NCBI RefSeq assembly: GCF_905163445.1
Contig: NC_053195.1
Coordinates: 3,772,501 to 3,836,500 of the forward strand
Reading direction: 5' to 3'
Source of the DNA: Pararge aegeria
Lineage: Eukaryota > Arthropoda > Insecta > Lepidoptera > Nymphalidae
DNA: 64,000 bases
Shown: positions 1 through 11,023 of the stretch, one piece after another
Layout of the letters: each line of letters opens with the position of its first letter
Numbering within the stretch: the stretch's first letter is position 1
The notes under the pieces: model-generated
What the model saw: the letters and a program-made list of their open reading frames with translations, nothing else
What the model was told of the DNA's origin: nothing
Database searches by the model: none
Program-made: the position numbers and the translations under genes

Positions 1-183
1 ATGCTGCAGAGTATTAAGTGTAGCCACAATGAATGTCTTGAATGATCCAAAGTCAGCAGCAATAGATGAAGTGGTGACAGTAGTTTTGGAAGATGAGTTC
101 TTTTGTAATTCCTGTTGAAACTCATCCATCTTTATATAAAACATTTCGGACATTGCAGAAAAAGACTGTTTCAAAGTGTCCAT
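1..183 (-). CDS. Partial ORF, N-terminal 61 codons, probably retrotransposon ORF1
   Basis: An open frame starts at an ATG at 183-181 on the minus strand and runs without a stop to the window edge (61 codons), so the gene continues to the left of the window. The peptide begins MDTLKQSFSAMSEMF, is rich in Lys, Gln, Ser and Thr, and passes into an amphipathic stretch (GSFKTFIVATLNTLQH) that looks like the start of a coiled coil. That layout, a short charged N-terminus followed by a helix, is common in ORF1 proteins of insect non-LTR retrotransposons, and I infer such an origin. A host gene first exon cannot be excluded. I recognise no catalytic motif. Confidence 0.45.
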   Translation of the reverse strand, partial: MDTLKQSFSAMSEMFYIKMDEFQQELQKNSSSKTTVTTSSIAADFGSFKTFIVATLNTLQH

Positions 184-384
184 TTTGTGTCAGTGAATAA
201 CTGTAGTAAAAGGTTATTTATAAATAGTAAATTTTACAAGGAGAACTTTTGCTGGTAGGTATTTTCACTCACATGTACATAATTCTAAATTAAAAAGGTT
301 ATTAAAACTATAACTTGTTATTATTTATAAATTCAAACTAAGAGCAAGTCAAAAACATGTGTTTACTATTACACACCTACCCTC

Positions 385-610
385 GAAAAAAATATAAGCA
401 CTTTTGAAACGTCAAGTCTGTCTGTTTGTAGTGATTCTACCACCGGTTCGGAAGGCAGATTCTACCGAGAAGAAGCCGGCAAGAAACTCAGCAGTTGCTC
501 TTTTCCAACATCAACAATTTACATTTTGCATTTTAACATTCATTTTTCTATTTTGTGAGAGCTGAAAGCGGAGCCGGATGCTTCCAAGCAACCTTGTCAT
601 TAAAAATTCA
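385..610 (-). repeat. Family F SINE/LINE-tail repeat, copy F1
   Basis: On the minus strand this matches the copies at 48.4, 48.6, 49.9 and 56.2 kb. Shared blocks include ACCACCGGTTCGGAAG, TCTACCGAGAAG and AGCCGGCAAGAAACTCAG. The copy has lost the terminal TTTTGAATT repeats that the 49.9 kb copy keeps. It has no coding capacity. Confidence 0.75.
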
Positions 611-968
611 TCAATTGTTTACCGAAGTTAATAATAACTTCGACCAGCTTCGGTCGCACGTTGGTCTTGAAAATTAAAAATAAAAAGAATTAAACATTTT
701 ATTTGGGAAATATATTTACCGTGATCAACGTGGTAGTCGTACGTGTTAATAAATGTGTAGTCGGTTACTGTATATGCAATACCTACTTATGTTTTGCATT
801 AATCAATGCGAGCGAGAAACCCACAATTTTCATTTAGACTACCGTCATTCTGCTTAATTTAAATTTAAATTACTCTAAAAGCATCGCTACCGCTAAGTAT
901 ATTGCAGAGGTTGAACATGAGCACGTTGAATTTATTTCCAAATTGAATCCAGCTTCGTGCTATCTATA
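611..968. other. Unassigned AT-rich stretch
   Basis: I see no open frame, RNA gene or recognisable repeat here. It ends at a TA microsatellite. Confidence 0.6.

Positions 969-969
<1 letters not shown>

Positions 970-1020
<51 letters not shown>
970..1020. repeat. (TA)n microsatellite
   Basis: About 25 uninterrupted TA dinucleotides. They lie directly upstream of the interspersed element that begins at about 1021. Confidence 0.97.
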
Positions 1021-1023
<3 letters not shown>

Positions 1024-1313
1024 AAACTGTAACTGGAAGATTTCGGTACATTTAATATATTTTGAATATTTCGACCGGGGGATGCTTTATAATCGATACT
1101 GAGTCCAAAACAGATTTTTATTTAATTTTTGTCGGTCGGTCTGTCTGTCTGTCCGAGCATCACGTGAAAACTACTGAACGGATTTAAATAAAACTTGGTA
1201 TTGCTCTTTAAATTATTCAAATTGGACCTATCGTTACGGGTATAGAAATGCTAAAAGATATTAAATTCGATAATAACCGATTTGATGCAGACGAAGTTGC
1301 GCGGGTCAGCTAG
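1021..1313 (+). mobile_element. Non-autonomous element with GCGGGTCAGCTAGT-type 3' end
   Basis: The segment contains a (TCTG)n-like run (1138-1153), a stretch resembling ACTGAACGGATTT, and ends in GACGAAGTTGCGCGGGTCAG followed by CTAGT. Related ends occur at 10.1, 27.1, 34.9 and 54.8 kb. The CTAG|T ending would fit a Helitron-type 3' end, but I see no clear terminal hairpin here, so the class is uncertain. It does not encode a protein. Confidence 0.5.
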
Positions 1314-1339
1314 TGTACAATATAAATAGATTTCAGCAG

Positions 1340-1555
1340 TAGTATTGCTTTGTATCAGAGCTCGTCCGGGGAAGTGCTACCACCATGTTTATTTCTGCCG
1401 CTAAGCAGCATTGTTGCAATACTATATTCTTCTTCTGAAGGGCGTGGTTTCCGGTGTAATTATAGGCACGTGAGGCTTAACACCTACACCTCAGGGCGTG
1501 CACAAGGGCGGCACGTTGCATGCATGCGTTGCGAAGTTTTGCTCTGGATATAGGC
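1340..1555 (+). repeat. Family E interspersed repeat, copy E1
   Basis: Marked by GAGCTCGTCCGGGGAAGTG near the start and GGGCGTGGTTTCCGGTGTAA in the middle. The same order of blocks is seen at 29.9/30.3, 45.7, 48.1 and (reverse) 52.9 kb. Short open frames inside it are not shared between copies, so I read it as a non-coding SINE or a LINE 3' piece. Confidence 0.7.
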
Positions 1556-1572
1556 TATGGTTTTCCATTTAA

Positions 1573-1894
1573 AGTCAAAGTCAAAGTCAAATATTTCTTA
1601 ATTAAAATAGGCACATAGATTCTTTTGCACGCCGTAAAACATGACATAGAAGTGAATTGATAGCGATAACTAAATTCGTCAACTTATAACTAAAGCTACG
1701 AGGGTTCCAAACGCGCCCTGGTCTAAGAAGAAGCCAACAACAAACTTAGCCGGGGTTTTTTTTTGTTGACACCATCTCACATTGTCGTTTAAAACTATTT
1801 AACAAGCAACCTGGTTAAAGCAATAATTTACACCCAAGTATTTCTATCGTTGACGTAGCCCTTAATACTAAAATAGGACTTTTCTATAAGCTAA
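1573..1894 (-). mobile_element. CR1-like LINE, 3' end only (minus strand)
   Basis: Read on the minus strand, this is the 3' end of the LINE found nearly complete at 14.6 and 40.8 kb. It holds roughly the last 30 codons of the RT ORF (including KAWV-stop), the same 3' UTR with GGGTTCCAAACGCG in reverse, the internal poly-A run, and the terminal TTTGACT repeats at 1573-1590. It is more diverged from the two long copies than they are from each other, and breaks off at about 1894. It is a typical 5'-truncated insertion. Confidence 0.85.
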
Positions 1895-2162
1895 AACTTA
1901 CCATCAGGGGGCCAATTACTTTCCTGCAATTCTAACTATAAAAAAAAAATTACATAAAACAAAAAAATGTATGTCATATTGTATTTATGAAATAAGAACC
2001 CGTATCGCATTGATTTTATGGAAGTAGGTTAAAAATGTATGACACACGCACACAAAGCTTTCCACATTGGTTACAATAAATCTAACCTATGAAATGATAC
2101 AACTAATGCTTATATATGTCAATCTGTCTTATCGTTATGTGAAGATCATTATTAATGCAATT
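1895..2162. other. Unassigned AT-rich stretch
   Basis: I see no gene or clear repeat. Confidence 0.5.
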
Positions 2163-2330
2163 TATAAATAAATGATATAATATGCTACGAAACTACACAC
2201 ATCGCCACCTAGCCCCAAAGTAAACGTTGCTTGTGTTATGCCTACTAAAATGACTGATAAATATTTAACGATGTGTGTCGTGTCGTAGTATATTTATTTT
2301 ATTTATTTATTTTATGTCTTTTTTTATTCT
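2163..2330. repeat. Two family A SINE 3' ends, head to head
   Basis: From 2163 to about 2268 the sequence is the reverse complement of the family A 3' half (CATCGCCACCTAGCCCCAAA). From about 2268 to 2330 it continues as a plus-strand family A tail (GATGTGTGTCGTGTCGTAG, then TTTATT repeats). The two tails abut and form an inverted arrangement. Neither retains the tRNA-like head. Confidence 0.75.
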
Positions 2331-2972
2331 ATTATAATGGTACTTGTTTCATTGTGCACAGTGAAGTATAATATTATTATTACTGTTTAACCAAATAGGT
2401 AAATTTATACACGTTTTCTCCTAAAGAAAAGAACCCTCAGTGAATGTAGTCTACCGTCACGAAAACGGACGTCAAACTATTGTGCAACTCGGACCTACGT
2501 TTTAGACTCTTGCTTTTAGCAACCAGCTTTGAAATCTGAAAGCTTCAAAACATTTTATCTCGAAACTTCCTGACATTACCATTTCGAACACACGTAGGGA
2601 ACTATCTTATCGCACAAAACGTTTTTATGTATCAAGCTAATGCATTCAACAGAGTGCCGTGTCCTACTTCATGACTACTATAAATTTATCGCCAGTAGAA
2701 TTCATGGATTTTATCTTTGGACGCTTTTTGGCAAATTAAAGCTGTTGTCTCATCGCCAGCGATAAAGCGAGCTATTAAATATTTTTACCGCACTAGAAAC
2801 GTACGGGCAGATATAAATTTCTTGCCAATAAAAACTCTTTCTTTTTTCAAGAGTATATCGCAGCGACAAGATTAAAGGTAAAATTAGGTCAGCTATGCTG
2901 GCTTGGAAGTCAAACCTTTGTGCCAAGTGTGAGATTTTCTACCCAGGTCTACCAATTCGATAGCGTAAAAGT
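2331..2972. other. Unassigned region
   Basis: No convincing ORF, RNA or repeat family recognised. Confidence 0.5.
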
Positions 2973-2987
2973 AAACTACGATTTATT

Positions 2988-3330
2988 ATGAAAATTAAGC
3001 TTAATTTGCTATACTCAGCGAAAAGCAGGAGAATCTGTATGGTGTTATTTTTAATTTCTTCAATCCTTATACTCCACACCAAACAGATCTATGGCAATGA
3101 TAAATTCATCATTGTAAAGTCAACATCTCCTGAGGATGCTCTGGTTTCAGAGCGAAACGTAGAAGGCACATTGCCGAAGATTTGTTTGGTGTGGAGTATA
3201 AGGATTGAAGAAATTAAGAAATTATAAATTACACCATACAGATTCTCCTGCTTTTTGCGGAGTATAGCAAAATAAGCTTAATTTTCATAATATATCATGG
3301 ATTTTCGCAAAGTAATACCTGCTTCTATCC
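2988..3330 (+). mobile_element. Foldback-type element, family G, copy G1
   Basis: The left part (from ATGAAAATTAAGCTTAAT at 2988 to about 3097) is largely the reverse complement of 3172-3292, giving a long stem. The stem includes TACTCAGCGAAAAGCAGG on one side and CCTGCTTTTTGCGGAGTA on the other. A conserved flank with TTCGCAAAGTAATACCTGC follows to 3330. Copies lie at 30.75 and 47.47 kb. A probable imperfect target duplication flanks it: AAACTACGATTTATT (2973-2987) against AAACTACAACTTGTATT (3331-3347). The short ORF at 2988 is not conserved among copies and is not counted as a gene. Confidence 0.75.
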
Positions 3331-3639
3331 AAACTACAACTTGTATTGAATCGAAAGAGCGCCATCTAGTGACAATACTGTTTACAAGAACTCTCGCCGA
3401 GAAACTCGCTTTGTGGAGATTTATATCTGACGATCGCACTCACACACTCTCTAGCCCAGCCACAAAACTGTGGAATCTACAAACACGTCTCGCTTCTCCC
3501 CAATTTGTTTCTAGTCTATACCTTTTTAAAGTAATAACTGACGGACCAAGTAAATGACCCACCTTATAATATATGCAAAACCATCGCTTATAAACAGAGC
3601 AACATTTCGCAAGGCATACAAGAAACATGTCCTGCTAAG

Positions 3640-3720
3640 TGGTGCCCTATGTACGTCAACCTTAGGCGTAGGAGCTAGACGTACCTGTGATTACACCGTC
3701 AACTACGACCTTCAGTCCTG
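3640..3720 (-). repeat. Degenerate family E fragment, copy E6
   Basis: On the minus strand, blocks similar to GGTGTAATCACAGG and CCTACGCCTAAGG follow family E order, but with many mismatches. Confidence 0.4.
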
Positions 3721-3746
3721 GACAAAGCAATGCTGCTTGGCAGCAG

Positions 3747-3786
3747 TAATCAGCATAGTGGGAGTACGTTCCCACTATGCTGATTA
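3747..3786. repeat. 40-bp hairpin, 17-bp perfect arms
   Basis: Left arm TAATCAGCATAGTGGGA (3747-3763), six-base loop GTACGT, then a perfect right arm to 3786. Confidence 0.97.
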
Positions 3787-3849
3787 TCACAAACAGCTAT
3801 ACGCTATACTGTTACTAAAGCTATACTCTTCCCGTTCATCGTAAGCGAT

Positions 3850-5039
3850 GAGACAGCTACCTTAATTCAAGTTTAAAAAATACTAGCTAACATTTTCTAA
3901 AAATGAATTCCAATTATATATATACAAGAATTGCTCGTTTAAATATATAAGATAACTGAAGCTGTATAATAGTATTTAAATACTTACCTATCTTATGATG
4001 CTATTTTTATGTTGTAAATTCCTAATGAATATAGATGTGAAAGCATTTCGGCTTGTTTATTACAATAAATGTTTTCGGATAAATCCCTGCCATCTTATTT
4101 AAATTGTGTGGGCACAGACTGTAAGAATGGACATAAACTACTACGATTTTTAACTAGCAGCTTCATCTACATAACTTCGATATTTTAAAAATCTCGCGTG
4201 AACCGTCAGTTTTCTGTTCACTTTTTTGCTATGGCTGTGGTGACAAATAGACAAAAAATTATTAGTTCTGTTACTTATTTCTAACATGTCCTCGTTATCT
4301 TTTTGCAAAAATCTTTAAAGTACAGACTGCGATTTTATTATATGTATAGATATAGATAGATATCCAGTTCTGAAACGAAGCAATTTTATCATAACTCGTT
4401 GATTTTAGGGTCATTATACTTTTTAGAAATTAAATATTTAGGTGTTGCTTACTAAAGAACTTTTGTGCTGCAGAGTCAGTTTTACTAGAGTTAAAATAAA
4501 AATTCGAGATGTTAATAATTACACTGCGTTTAACTGCCTCATTTTTGTGCAAAGAAATGCTGTACAGGGCGGAAATGCTGCCAGAATTCTTGAACCTGGA
4601 ATTCCATTACGCTTACAGCAAGTTTAAGATTATAGTTCGTTTTTTTGTGACTTATCAATGTACAACGTACAACATGGTTTAGTTAATTTTGCATTTTAGT
4701 ATGTAGCTTCATGAACTACTAATCTTCATAGGTGATTTTTATATCTTTATTTTTTCCGTGGGGGATTCCCCACGAAAATCATGATAAAAAAATGGATAAT
4801 ACTGCGCTACGGGGAGGAACCGGTTATGTCGGTCTTGTACCGACTAAAACTCCACGGCCAGCAGCGCTTGCCGTTGAAGAAACTCCTCTAACCAACCGCT
4901 CTTAGCTAGTACCATTTCTTTTTCCAAATCTAATGAATGAAATGTTTAAATACATACTGTGTTCATATTTAAAATTACGTGTTGTGACGGCAGATGATAA
5001 TACAGTTATCACCACTGCTCTTTTCGCATTGACAATTTA
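3850..5039. other. Unassigned region with one repeat-like patch
   Basis: No gene supported. A patch at about 4755-4925 (CGTGGGGGATTCCCCACG palindrome, then GAACCGGTTATGTCGGTC) has the look of a decayed LINE piece. It has no second copy in this window and I leave it unassigned. Confidence 0.4.
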
Positions 5040-5232
5040 AGAGGCTTTGGCCTTGGCTGGCCCCCAACCGAAAGACGTGCCTCTAAGCGATATATTGATC
5101 CGGTGCGATTTCGCGTGGAAAGCGATTAGGCGTATGACTACCATACTCCCTAACAGCTTAGCCCGCTACCATCTTAGACGGCATCAACACTTACCACCAG
5201 GTGAGAATGCAGTCAAGGGCTAACTTGTACAT
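5040..5232 (+). repeat. Family B SINE, copy B1 (head missing)
   Basis: Contains CGGTGCGATTTCGCGTGGAA, GCCCGCTACCATCTTAGACG and the 3' end CACTTACCACCAGGTGAGAA followed by GCAGTCAAGGGCTAACTTG. The same order is seen in B2-B8. The 3' end resembles the 3' UTR of the LINE fragment at 37.75-38.16 kb. Confidence 0.8.
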
Positions 5233-7214
5233 AAGTATACACACGTAATTTTTATATAAGTACAGGCGATAGACGTTATACTTCTTTGGCGTAACAGGAT
5301 AAAAATCTTTTCAAAAATTTTATCTTTCGCCTTATTCTGCGTTTTTAGAAAAAACTACTCTAACAATGGAAAAAGGTATTTAATATATTGAAAGATTTAT
5401 AATAACGCATTATCTAGTTATCTCATTATCGGAAAACCAAGTTTCATCATTAAAATTTTAGATTTTTGTTTGTACAATTTAATAAATTGTATCACCGAAA
5501 TGAGCCTTCAGACTTTGACAATTTAAAGTGTACAGTGTCAAACCTTTTATTGAAAAACAAAATTGTTGACTATAGCTAATTTCAGGGTGTCGGTTTTTCG
5601 TGACGGTGTGCGCGCGCATCGTAAAAATTTACTCTCATCATTATTCCCAACGCGATTTAGTTTTTCGGTTTATTAGGAGTATGGATTTAATATTACTGCT
5701 ATACCCCAAATAGATTGCATCATCTGTAACCACCAGTTGAAATTGTAGCCAAAGACTAACTAGTAGTGGAATAAAACAAAAATCCTTATTTTTCTTTTCG
5801 TATGGTAAATAAATATTTTTTTGCCATCTTCTCACAGTAAAAGAATCCAAGCTACGATATATATATCGCATGGATATATTCGTGACAAGCTCAGGCATTT
5901 TCGGATATTTTCCGGGAACCGCTACTAAACACAGATTTATAGGAAAGCCATTCTTCGTACGGGGAAAATAGAACTCAATTTCAATGCTAATAAGGGCTAA
6001 TAATATTTAACGGTCTGTCACTGAGTGTACTTTGGTGTCTGTTTTCCAGTGCTCCATTATGTACAGCTTTTTTTTTCCATCGTTTGATGTTACGGTATCG
6101 ATACGGGAATGACGTGTGACAATTTATTTTAGGTAGAGCGTATTTGTTTTTACGTTAGAGATCATAAATTTACTTATATCGTTGATTTGTATATAAAATT
6201 GCAACTGTTTTTACTAATAATATATCGCGTTAGTGAAAGGCTTAATTTTAACTGAATACGTAAATACCAAGGTTCATTGATTAAACAAAACAAAACTTTC
6301 GATAAACGACTAAGACACCGGGAGGTATCTTTGCATCGTTCGGGTCTATGTAGGACTGGAGTGTATCGATAATGCAGTCGTATTTATATCGAAATACCCA
6401 CGAATTGAATTTCATGAACATTGGTTGTTAATTAAATATAATTTTAATTGTTTTTGAAAACTATCTTTTAATCAAATAATAATTATTCGCGTATTTGTAA
6501 AAAACCTAATCAATTTAATGTAATATCTGGCAAATATGAATTGATAGTTATTTAAAGTTTAATTATTTATCTAGTTTATACATTTACTGTAACACTTTCT
6601 TGACCTGTTTAACCTCCTTAGCGGTGAAATCTTTTGTTAGTATACTTCTACGATGCTCTACGTTAAGTCGTTGAGCAAACAGTGCATCCGTTAGTCAACG
6701 TAGACAAAACCTTTAAACATAATTATTGATTAAGATTGCGTAACAAGGTACCTTTTGTATCGCGTCTGCATTCCAGTACTCTATTATTTACAGCTTTTTC
6801 TTTATGAACAAGTTGATATTTTAATTGCGTGTGAAGTATAGGCCGCACAAACCGGTCTTTTTCAAACATCGCAAACTAATTCGGTATGCAACGGTTGTCT
6901 CCTATCCGACTTCAGCTCCATAATAAAAACTAACGCCTCGGTAAAGTAGTTTTTATTCAATTTGCGAGAAGATGTGTAGATTACTTCGTGTCTGAACTCC
7001 TAACGAAAGTGAAACGATAGCTTTATCAATGAGAGCTTATCGCATAATAATCAGGACGCATCGTGCACGCACATAGAGTAGGTGAATTCAATCAACATAT
7101 TCCATGTATCATTTAAGTGATAAAACGCAGAACGTTCAAATAAACCAGTTTACAACCAAAAAAATTCTGTAAATTGAAACCGGTTCCGAGCCCTAGGGTC
7201 TTGGCCTTCTATAT
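5233..7214. other. Unassigned region with two related short segments
   Basis: No gene supported. Segments at about 6040-6100 and 6755-6815 resemble each other (GTCTGTTTTCCAGTGCTCC against GTCTGCATTCCAGTACTCT, both followed by a T-rich run after TACAGC). They suggest an old local duplication or an unrecognised repeat. At about 5585-5630 a GTGACGGTGTGCGCGCGCAT block looks repeat-derived. Confidence 0.45.
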
Positions 7215-7275
7215 ATAATATTTTGGAGAACTCATAGGCAAGCAGATTTCCTCATGATATTTTCCTTCGCCGTTA
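7215..7275 (-). repeat. Family C SINE fragment, copy C12
   Basis: Short minus-strand match to the middle of family C (AGATTTCCTCATGATATTTT, TTCGCCGTTAAAG). Confidence 0.55.
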
Positions 7276-7368
7276 AAGCGCTTGTTATATTTTAATTACT
7301 TAAAAGATTTTACTATGATATTTTGTGGAATGATACCTACTTGGTAATAAAAATATCTATCCTTATGC

Positions 7369-7780
7369 AACGTGTAAATGAAAACCGAAATAATACTTTA
7401 TAGGCATTATAAATAGAGGTACATTATGTTCTGTGTCCGACACTGATCTGTGAAACCGAAAACCTAATAGTTTTTGAGTGAACCACTGCCATAGTTTTTA
7501 CTGCACGAAATAAGATACAGCCCTAACATCCACGCAAACTTAAAATTAAGTGATTCCTGTCACTTTATTAGGTACGCGTCGTGTAGCGTAGGTACTATGC
7601 GTATGTCGGTTATTTATCTTCAATAGGGGTGTCATAAGTAAACAGTTAGAATGTTTTGAATTCGTTTGTATGAAAAATAAACATGCTTCTTTTGATTTAA
7701 TATTTTGACAGGATGTTCCTTATAAAATATACTTATGCAACCTTCAATATTATTTCTTAATTCTGTTGAATATATATACT
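7369..7780 (+). mobile_element. MITE-like element, family H, copy H1
   Basis: This roughly 410-bp segment is an inverted, diverged copy of 53,787-54,188. Matches run along the whole length, for example AAATGAAAACCGAAATAATA at the left, the TACGCGTCGTGTAGCG block in the middle, and AACATGCTTCTTTTGATTTA at the right. The left terminus AACGTGTAAATG pairs with a degenerate right terminus. It does not encode a protein. Confidence 0.7.
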
Positions 7781-8037
7781 TATAATAACGCCGAAACGTT
7801 GATAAATTTGTTTGAACGTGCTAATCTCTCTAACTACCATTCGAATTGGAAAAATCATTTTTTGTATTTGATAGTCCGATTAGTGAAGAAGGAAGGTTAT
7901 TTCAAATTACGAACTTTAGGAGCTTAGCAACTGGAGACGTGACAGGGTGAGACGCAGTATAAGTGTGTATGAAAACTCCGCGCAATGTATAGAAAAAAAA
8001 AATCACTTGTTCATAGTATTTTCATATTTTCTTTATT

Positions 8038-8297
8038 TGACGGCCGATTGGCGCAATTTGCAGCGACCCTGCTTTCTGAGCCCAAGGCCGTGGGTTCGAT
8101 TCCCACTACTGGAAAATGTTTGTGTGATGAGCATGAGTGTTTTCAGTGTCTGGGTGTTTATATGTATATTCTAAGTATTTATGTATGTTATTCATAAAAA
8201 TATTTATCAGTTATCTTAGTACCCATAACACAAGCTACGCTTACTTTGGGGCTACATGGCGATGTGTGTATTGTCGTTGTTGTTGTTGTTATTTTTT
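8038..8297 (+). repeat. Family A SINE, copy A1 (full length)
   Basis: A tRNA-like head (CGGCCGATTGGCGCAATTTG, then the B-box-like GGTTCGATTCCC) is followed by a body with TTTTCAGTGTCTGGGTGTTT, ACCCATAACACAAGCTACGC and GGGGCTACATGGCGATGTGT, ending in GTT repeats. The organisation is that of an RNA polymerase III SINE. It resembles the Metulj type described from butterflies, but that name is from memory and is tentative. Confidence 0.85.
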
Positions 8298-8469
8298 TAT
8301 TATTTACATATGAATTTTGTCTTCGAAATTTTCATTTTTTTATTTCTGAGAGTATTGATTTTATGGATTGATTGAGATGAGTTTAGTTATAGACTTGGCA
8401 CAGTATGTTAAAAGACTAAGCACATTTAAGAAATAATCAATAATTTTATTACTGTGTGGATTGGTGGAA

Positions 8470-8548
8470 TCCTTCGGCAACATTATAGAGAACTCTTTGG
8501 TATGCAGATTTCCTCACGATGTTTTCCTTCACCGAAAACCATTATGAG
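8470..8548 (-). repeat. Family C SINE fragment, copy C11
   Basis: Minus-strand match to the family C middle part: TTATAGAGAACTCT, CAGATTTCCTCACGATGTTT. Confidence 0.65.
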
Positions 8549-8879
8549 GACGTAAACGAAATATGGTCCTTATAAAATTACCTACGAGCATTTTTATTAA
8601 GAAAAAAGATTTCGTGATTAAAATACTACGCTTTTGAAAAATACTTCTGTATTTTTAGTAAAAAACTTAATTATATAAAAACAATGAACATGAATCCAAG
8701 AGTTTGTTAGCCTTATTAAGCCCAACGGCTAAGTCAATACAAAGACGGACTGGCACCGTTCTGACCCAAAAGTGAAAATATTTTATACGGTGTACATATT
8801 ATTATATATTTTAAAGAGCTCAGTACAAACATATTTATAACTCTTACATCTGAACAGGTATTATATTTATCATCATCAC

Positions 8880-9262
8880 TACTACCGATTGCCGTTCACT
8901 GGACGTGGGTCTTTTGTAGAGCGTTGTGAACTCCACGATTCCGGGACGCTTGTATCCAGTGGCTCCCCGCGACTCGTTTGATGTCGTCTGTCCACCTGGT
9001 TGTCGACCAACGCTAAGTTTACCGGTGCGGATTCCAACATCTAGCGACCCCTACGACCATCGGTTCTCCAAGTTATGTGCCCCGCCCATTGCCACTTCAG
9101 CTTCGCGACTCGCTAAACTATACAACTCTAGTTCTTCTACGGATCATCTCCTTTCAGATTTGATCACGCAGAGATACTCCCAACCTAGCTCTTTCCATCG
9201 CTCGCTGAGTGGCTTATGATGCCCGGTAGTTACGGACCAAGTTTCAGATCCGTTATAATACC
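8880..9262 (-). pseudogene. RTE-type LINE, C-terminal pseudogene
   Basis: Read on the minus strand with frame changes, the segment yields TTGHHKPLSERWKELG, then WQWAGHI, then TRWTDDIKRVAGSHWIQA and NALQKTHVQ. This order is characteristic of the C-terminus of RTE-clade reverse transcriptases in Lepidoptera. A stop and at least two frame shifts make it non-functional. The 3' end at about 8870-8885 carries ATC/GAT repeats, as in the related copies at 30.1 and 58.1 kb. The 97-codon plus-strand frame over the same bases is an antisense shadow. Confidence 0.75.
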
Positions 9263-10109
9263 TACGAAGGTATTATAATAAAAAAAAAAGTATATTATAA
9301 TGTTATAAGTAGCGCATGGCGGTCCCCGTGTGTACTTAACCCATAAATTATCAACCTCATTAAATATATCAAAGCGAGGTTATATCCACCCACCGGCTAT
9401 AACTGAAAAAAATACAATAAATTGACCAACGAAATTGTATTGTAAATTATTCTGTGGGAATTGTTCCAGAATAAAAAAAAAATCTTTAACGTCACTGATA
9501 TATAATATTTTTACTTATTTAAGTATATAACTTTGAACTTTAATATATACGACATGAAGTACCTATTATTAATAAAATACTTGATGAAAATTTTAATCAT
9601 GAACACGGATATGAAACACAGCAAGTTTGAAACAGCTGCCTGAAGAAGACAATGCTTCTGAGAGCAATGCAAGACTCCGCCACGCCGAGTGGGCTCCAGT
9701 GTAAGCTTATGCTTGAAAGAAAGAAACAAAGAAAAAGTTTTTTATCATATTTACTTCTTTTTATTTAAGATTTAACAGCGATACTGGCCAAATAATGTTT
9801 TCCCAGCATCAGCAGCTGCAACGCAGGTTTGACGCCTGATGATAGGTGAACGCATAACGTTTCATCTCCAATAAAAAATAAATAAGAAACTTAAAAATAT
9901 TATGCTCATATCCTCCTAGCTAAAATTGATAAAATTTCGTATTTGTATCCTCTCTGGATATGATGCTCTTCTCATTGCAGCCTAACTCCACGTTGTGTTA
10001 CACTTTCGCGCGGGAAACTTCTCATTGGTGACAAACATCATCTCATTACATACGCCTATTATTGGAATTCTAAGTTAGATAAAAAGTATAGCACCGAATA
10101 TAACAATAT
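9263..10109. other. Unassigned region
   Basis: No supported gene or repeat. Confidence 0.5.
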
Positions 10110-10984
10110 AGCTGTTGCCCGTGACTTCGTCCAAGATTGTTTTTGTTTTTAAAGCATCCCGTAGGTAGTTTATTTAAGAGACGTCTGGCAATCTATATAG
10201 GTGTAGTATCGTAAAAAAAATAGTGTAGTTTTTAGAAAAGTTTTCAATTCACTTAATAAATAGAATAAAATATCTAAAAATACGTTAGGTGTACTCCTAA
10301 AAATTTTTTAAACTCTCAATAACTACTCAATTCAATTTCCGATTGGAATGAATTAAAAAGTATTATCTGATATATAAATTGATGACAAAGCCATTTATTT
10401 AATTAAATAAAACCTTTACCTTGGCCAACGAATTAGTTTGGCCATCCAAAGAGGCAATGCTGCCAGCATCTTAGGAACTGTGCCTCGCTGCGGTGGTTTC
10501 GAGGACGTTTAAGATTTTATTTAGTTTAAAATAGTTTATTTTAGGTTATATTTATATTTTAAAGAAACAATATTACTATATTTAAACTAATTAAAAATTA
10601 AATAAAAATTAATACTTCGAAACAAATGTTACCCGCGTTTGTTTATACCGGTGATCTAAAAAAAATACAGAACACAAAAGCTACTTAACCGATTTTACTA
10701 TGACACTTAAATCATGCAATAAATATTTCTAAAGTACTATCAATAATTTTCTCAGCGCACGCCGAGTAATGAATTTCTTAGGAACAAATTTGCTACTTGG
10801 GGTTACTTTATTGAAATTTTATTTATCATTCATTATTGTATTTTATTGGGATCTCATTAAAAAAAATGCCTGTTTCTTCGTGCTAGTTTAGTTTACTCCT
10901 TGCTGAGAAATGGTTAAAATCGGTTCAGTACTTTCGGAGTCTACAGGGTACAAACAAAGCAAAACTCTTTATAATATTAGCATA
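10110..10984 (-). mobile_element. Non-autonomous element, GACGAAGTCACGGG-type end (minus)
   Basis: The left boundary reads, on the minus strand, GACGAAGTCACGGGCAACAG followed by CTA. The right side holds TACTGAACCGATTTTAACC and TAATATTATAAAGAG near 10,940-10,975, matching the start-and-end pattern of the elements at 27.1-27.5 and 34.6-35.0 kb. The interior is AT-rich and non-coding. The exact class is uncertain. Confidence 0.5.
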
Positions 10985-11023
10985 GATATAAATGTTTCTT
11001 TTATCAATCCCCTTTCTGAATAT

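Noticed and set aside
8038..8110. tRNA-like sequence with A- and B-box-like motifs (also at 11.0, 18.0, 31.5, 51.6, 55.0 kb)
   Set aside because: No cloverleaf with a proper acceptor stem forms by eye, and each is followed by the same family-specific body, so they are SINE heads, not tRNA genes.
8926..9219. 97-codon plus-strand ORF
   Set aside because: The opposite strand carries RTE-type RT motifs in order, so this frame is a shadow.
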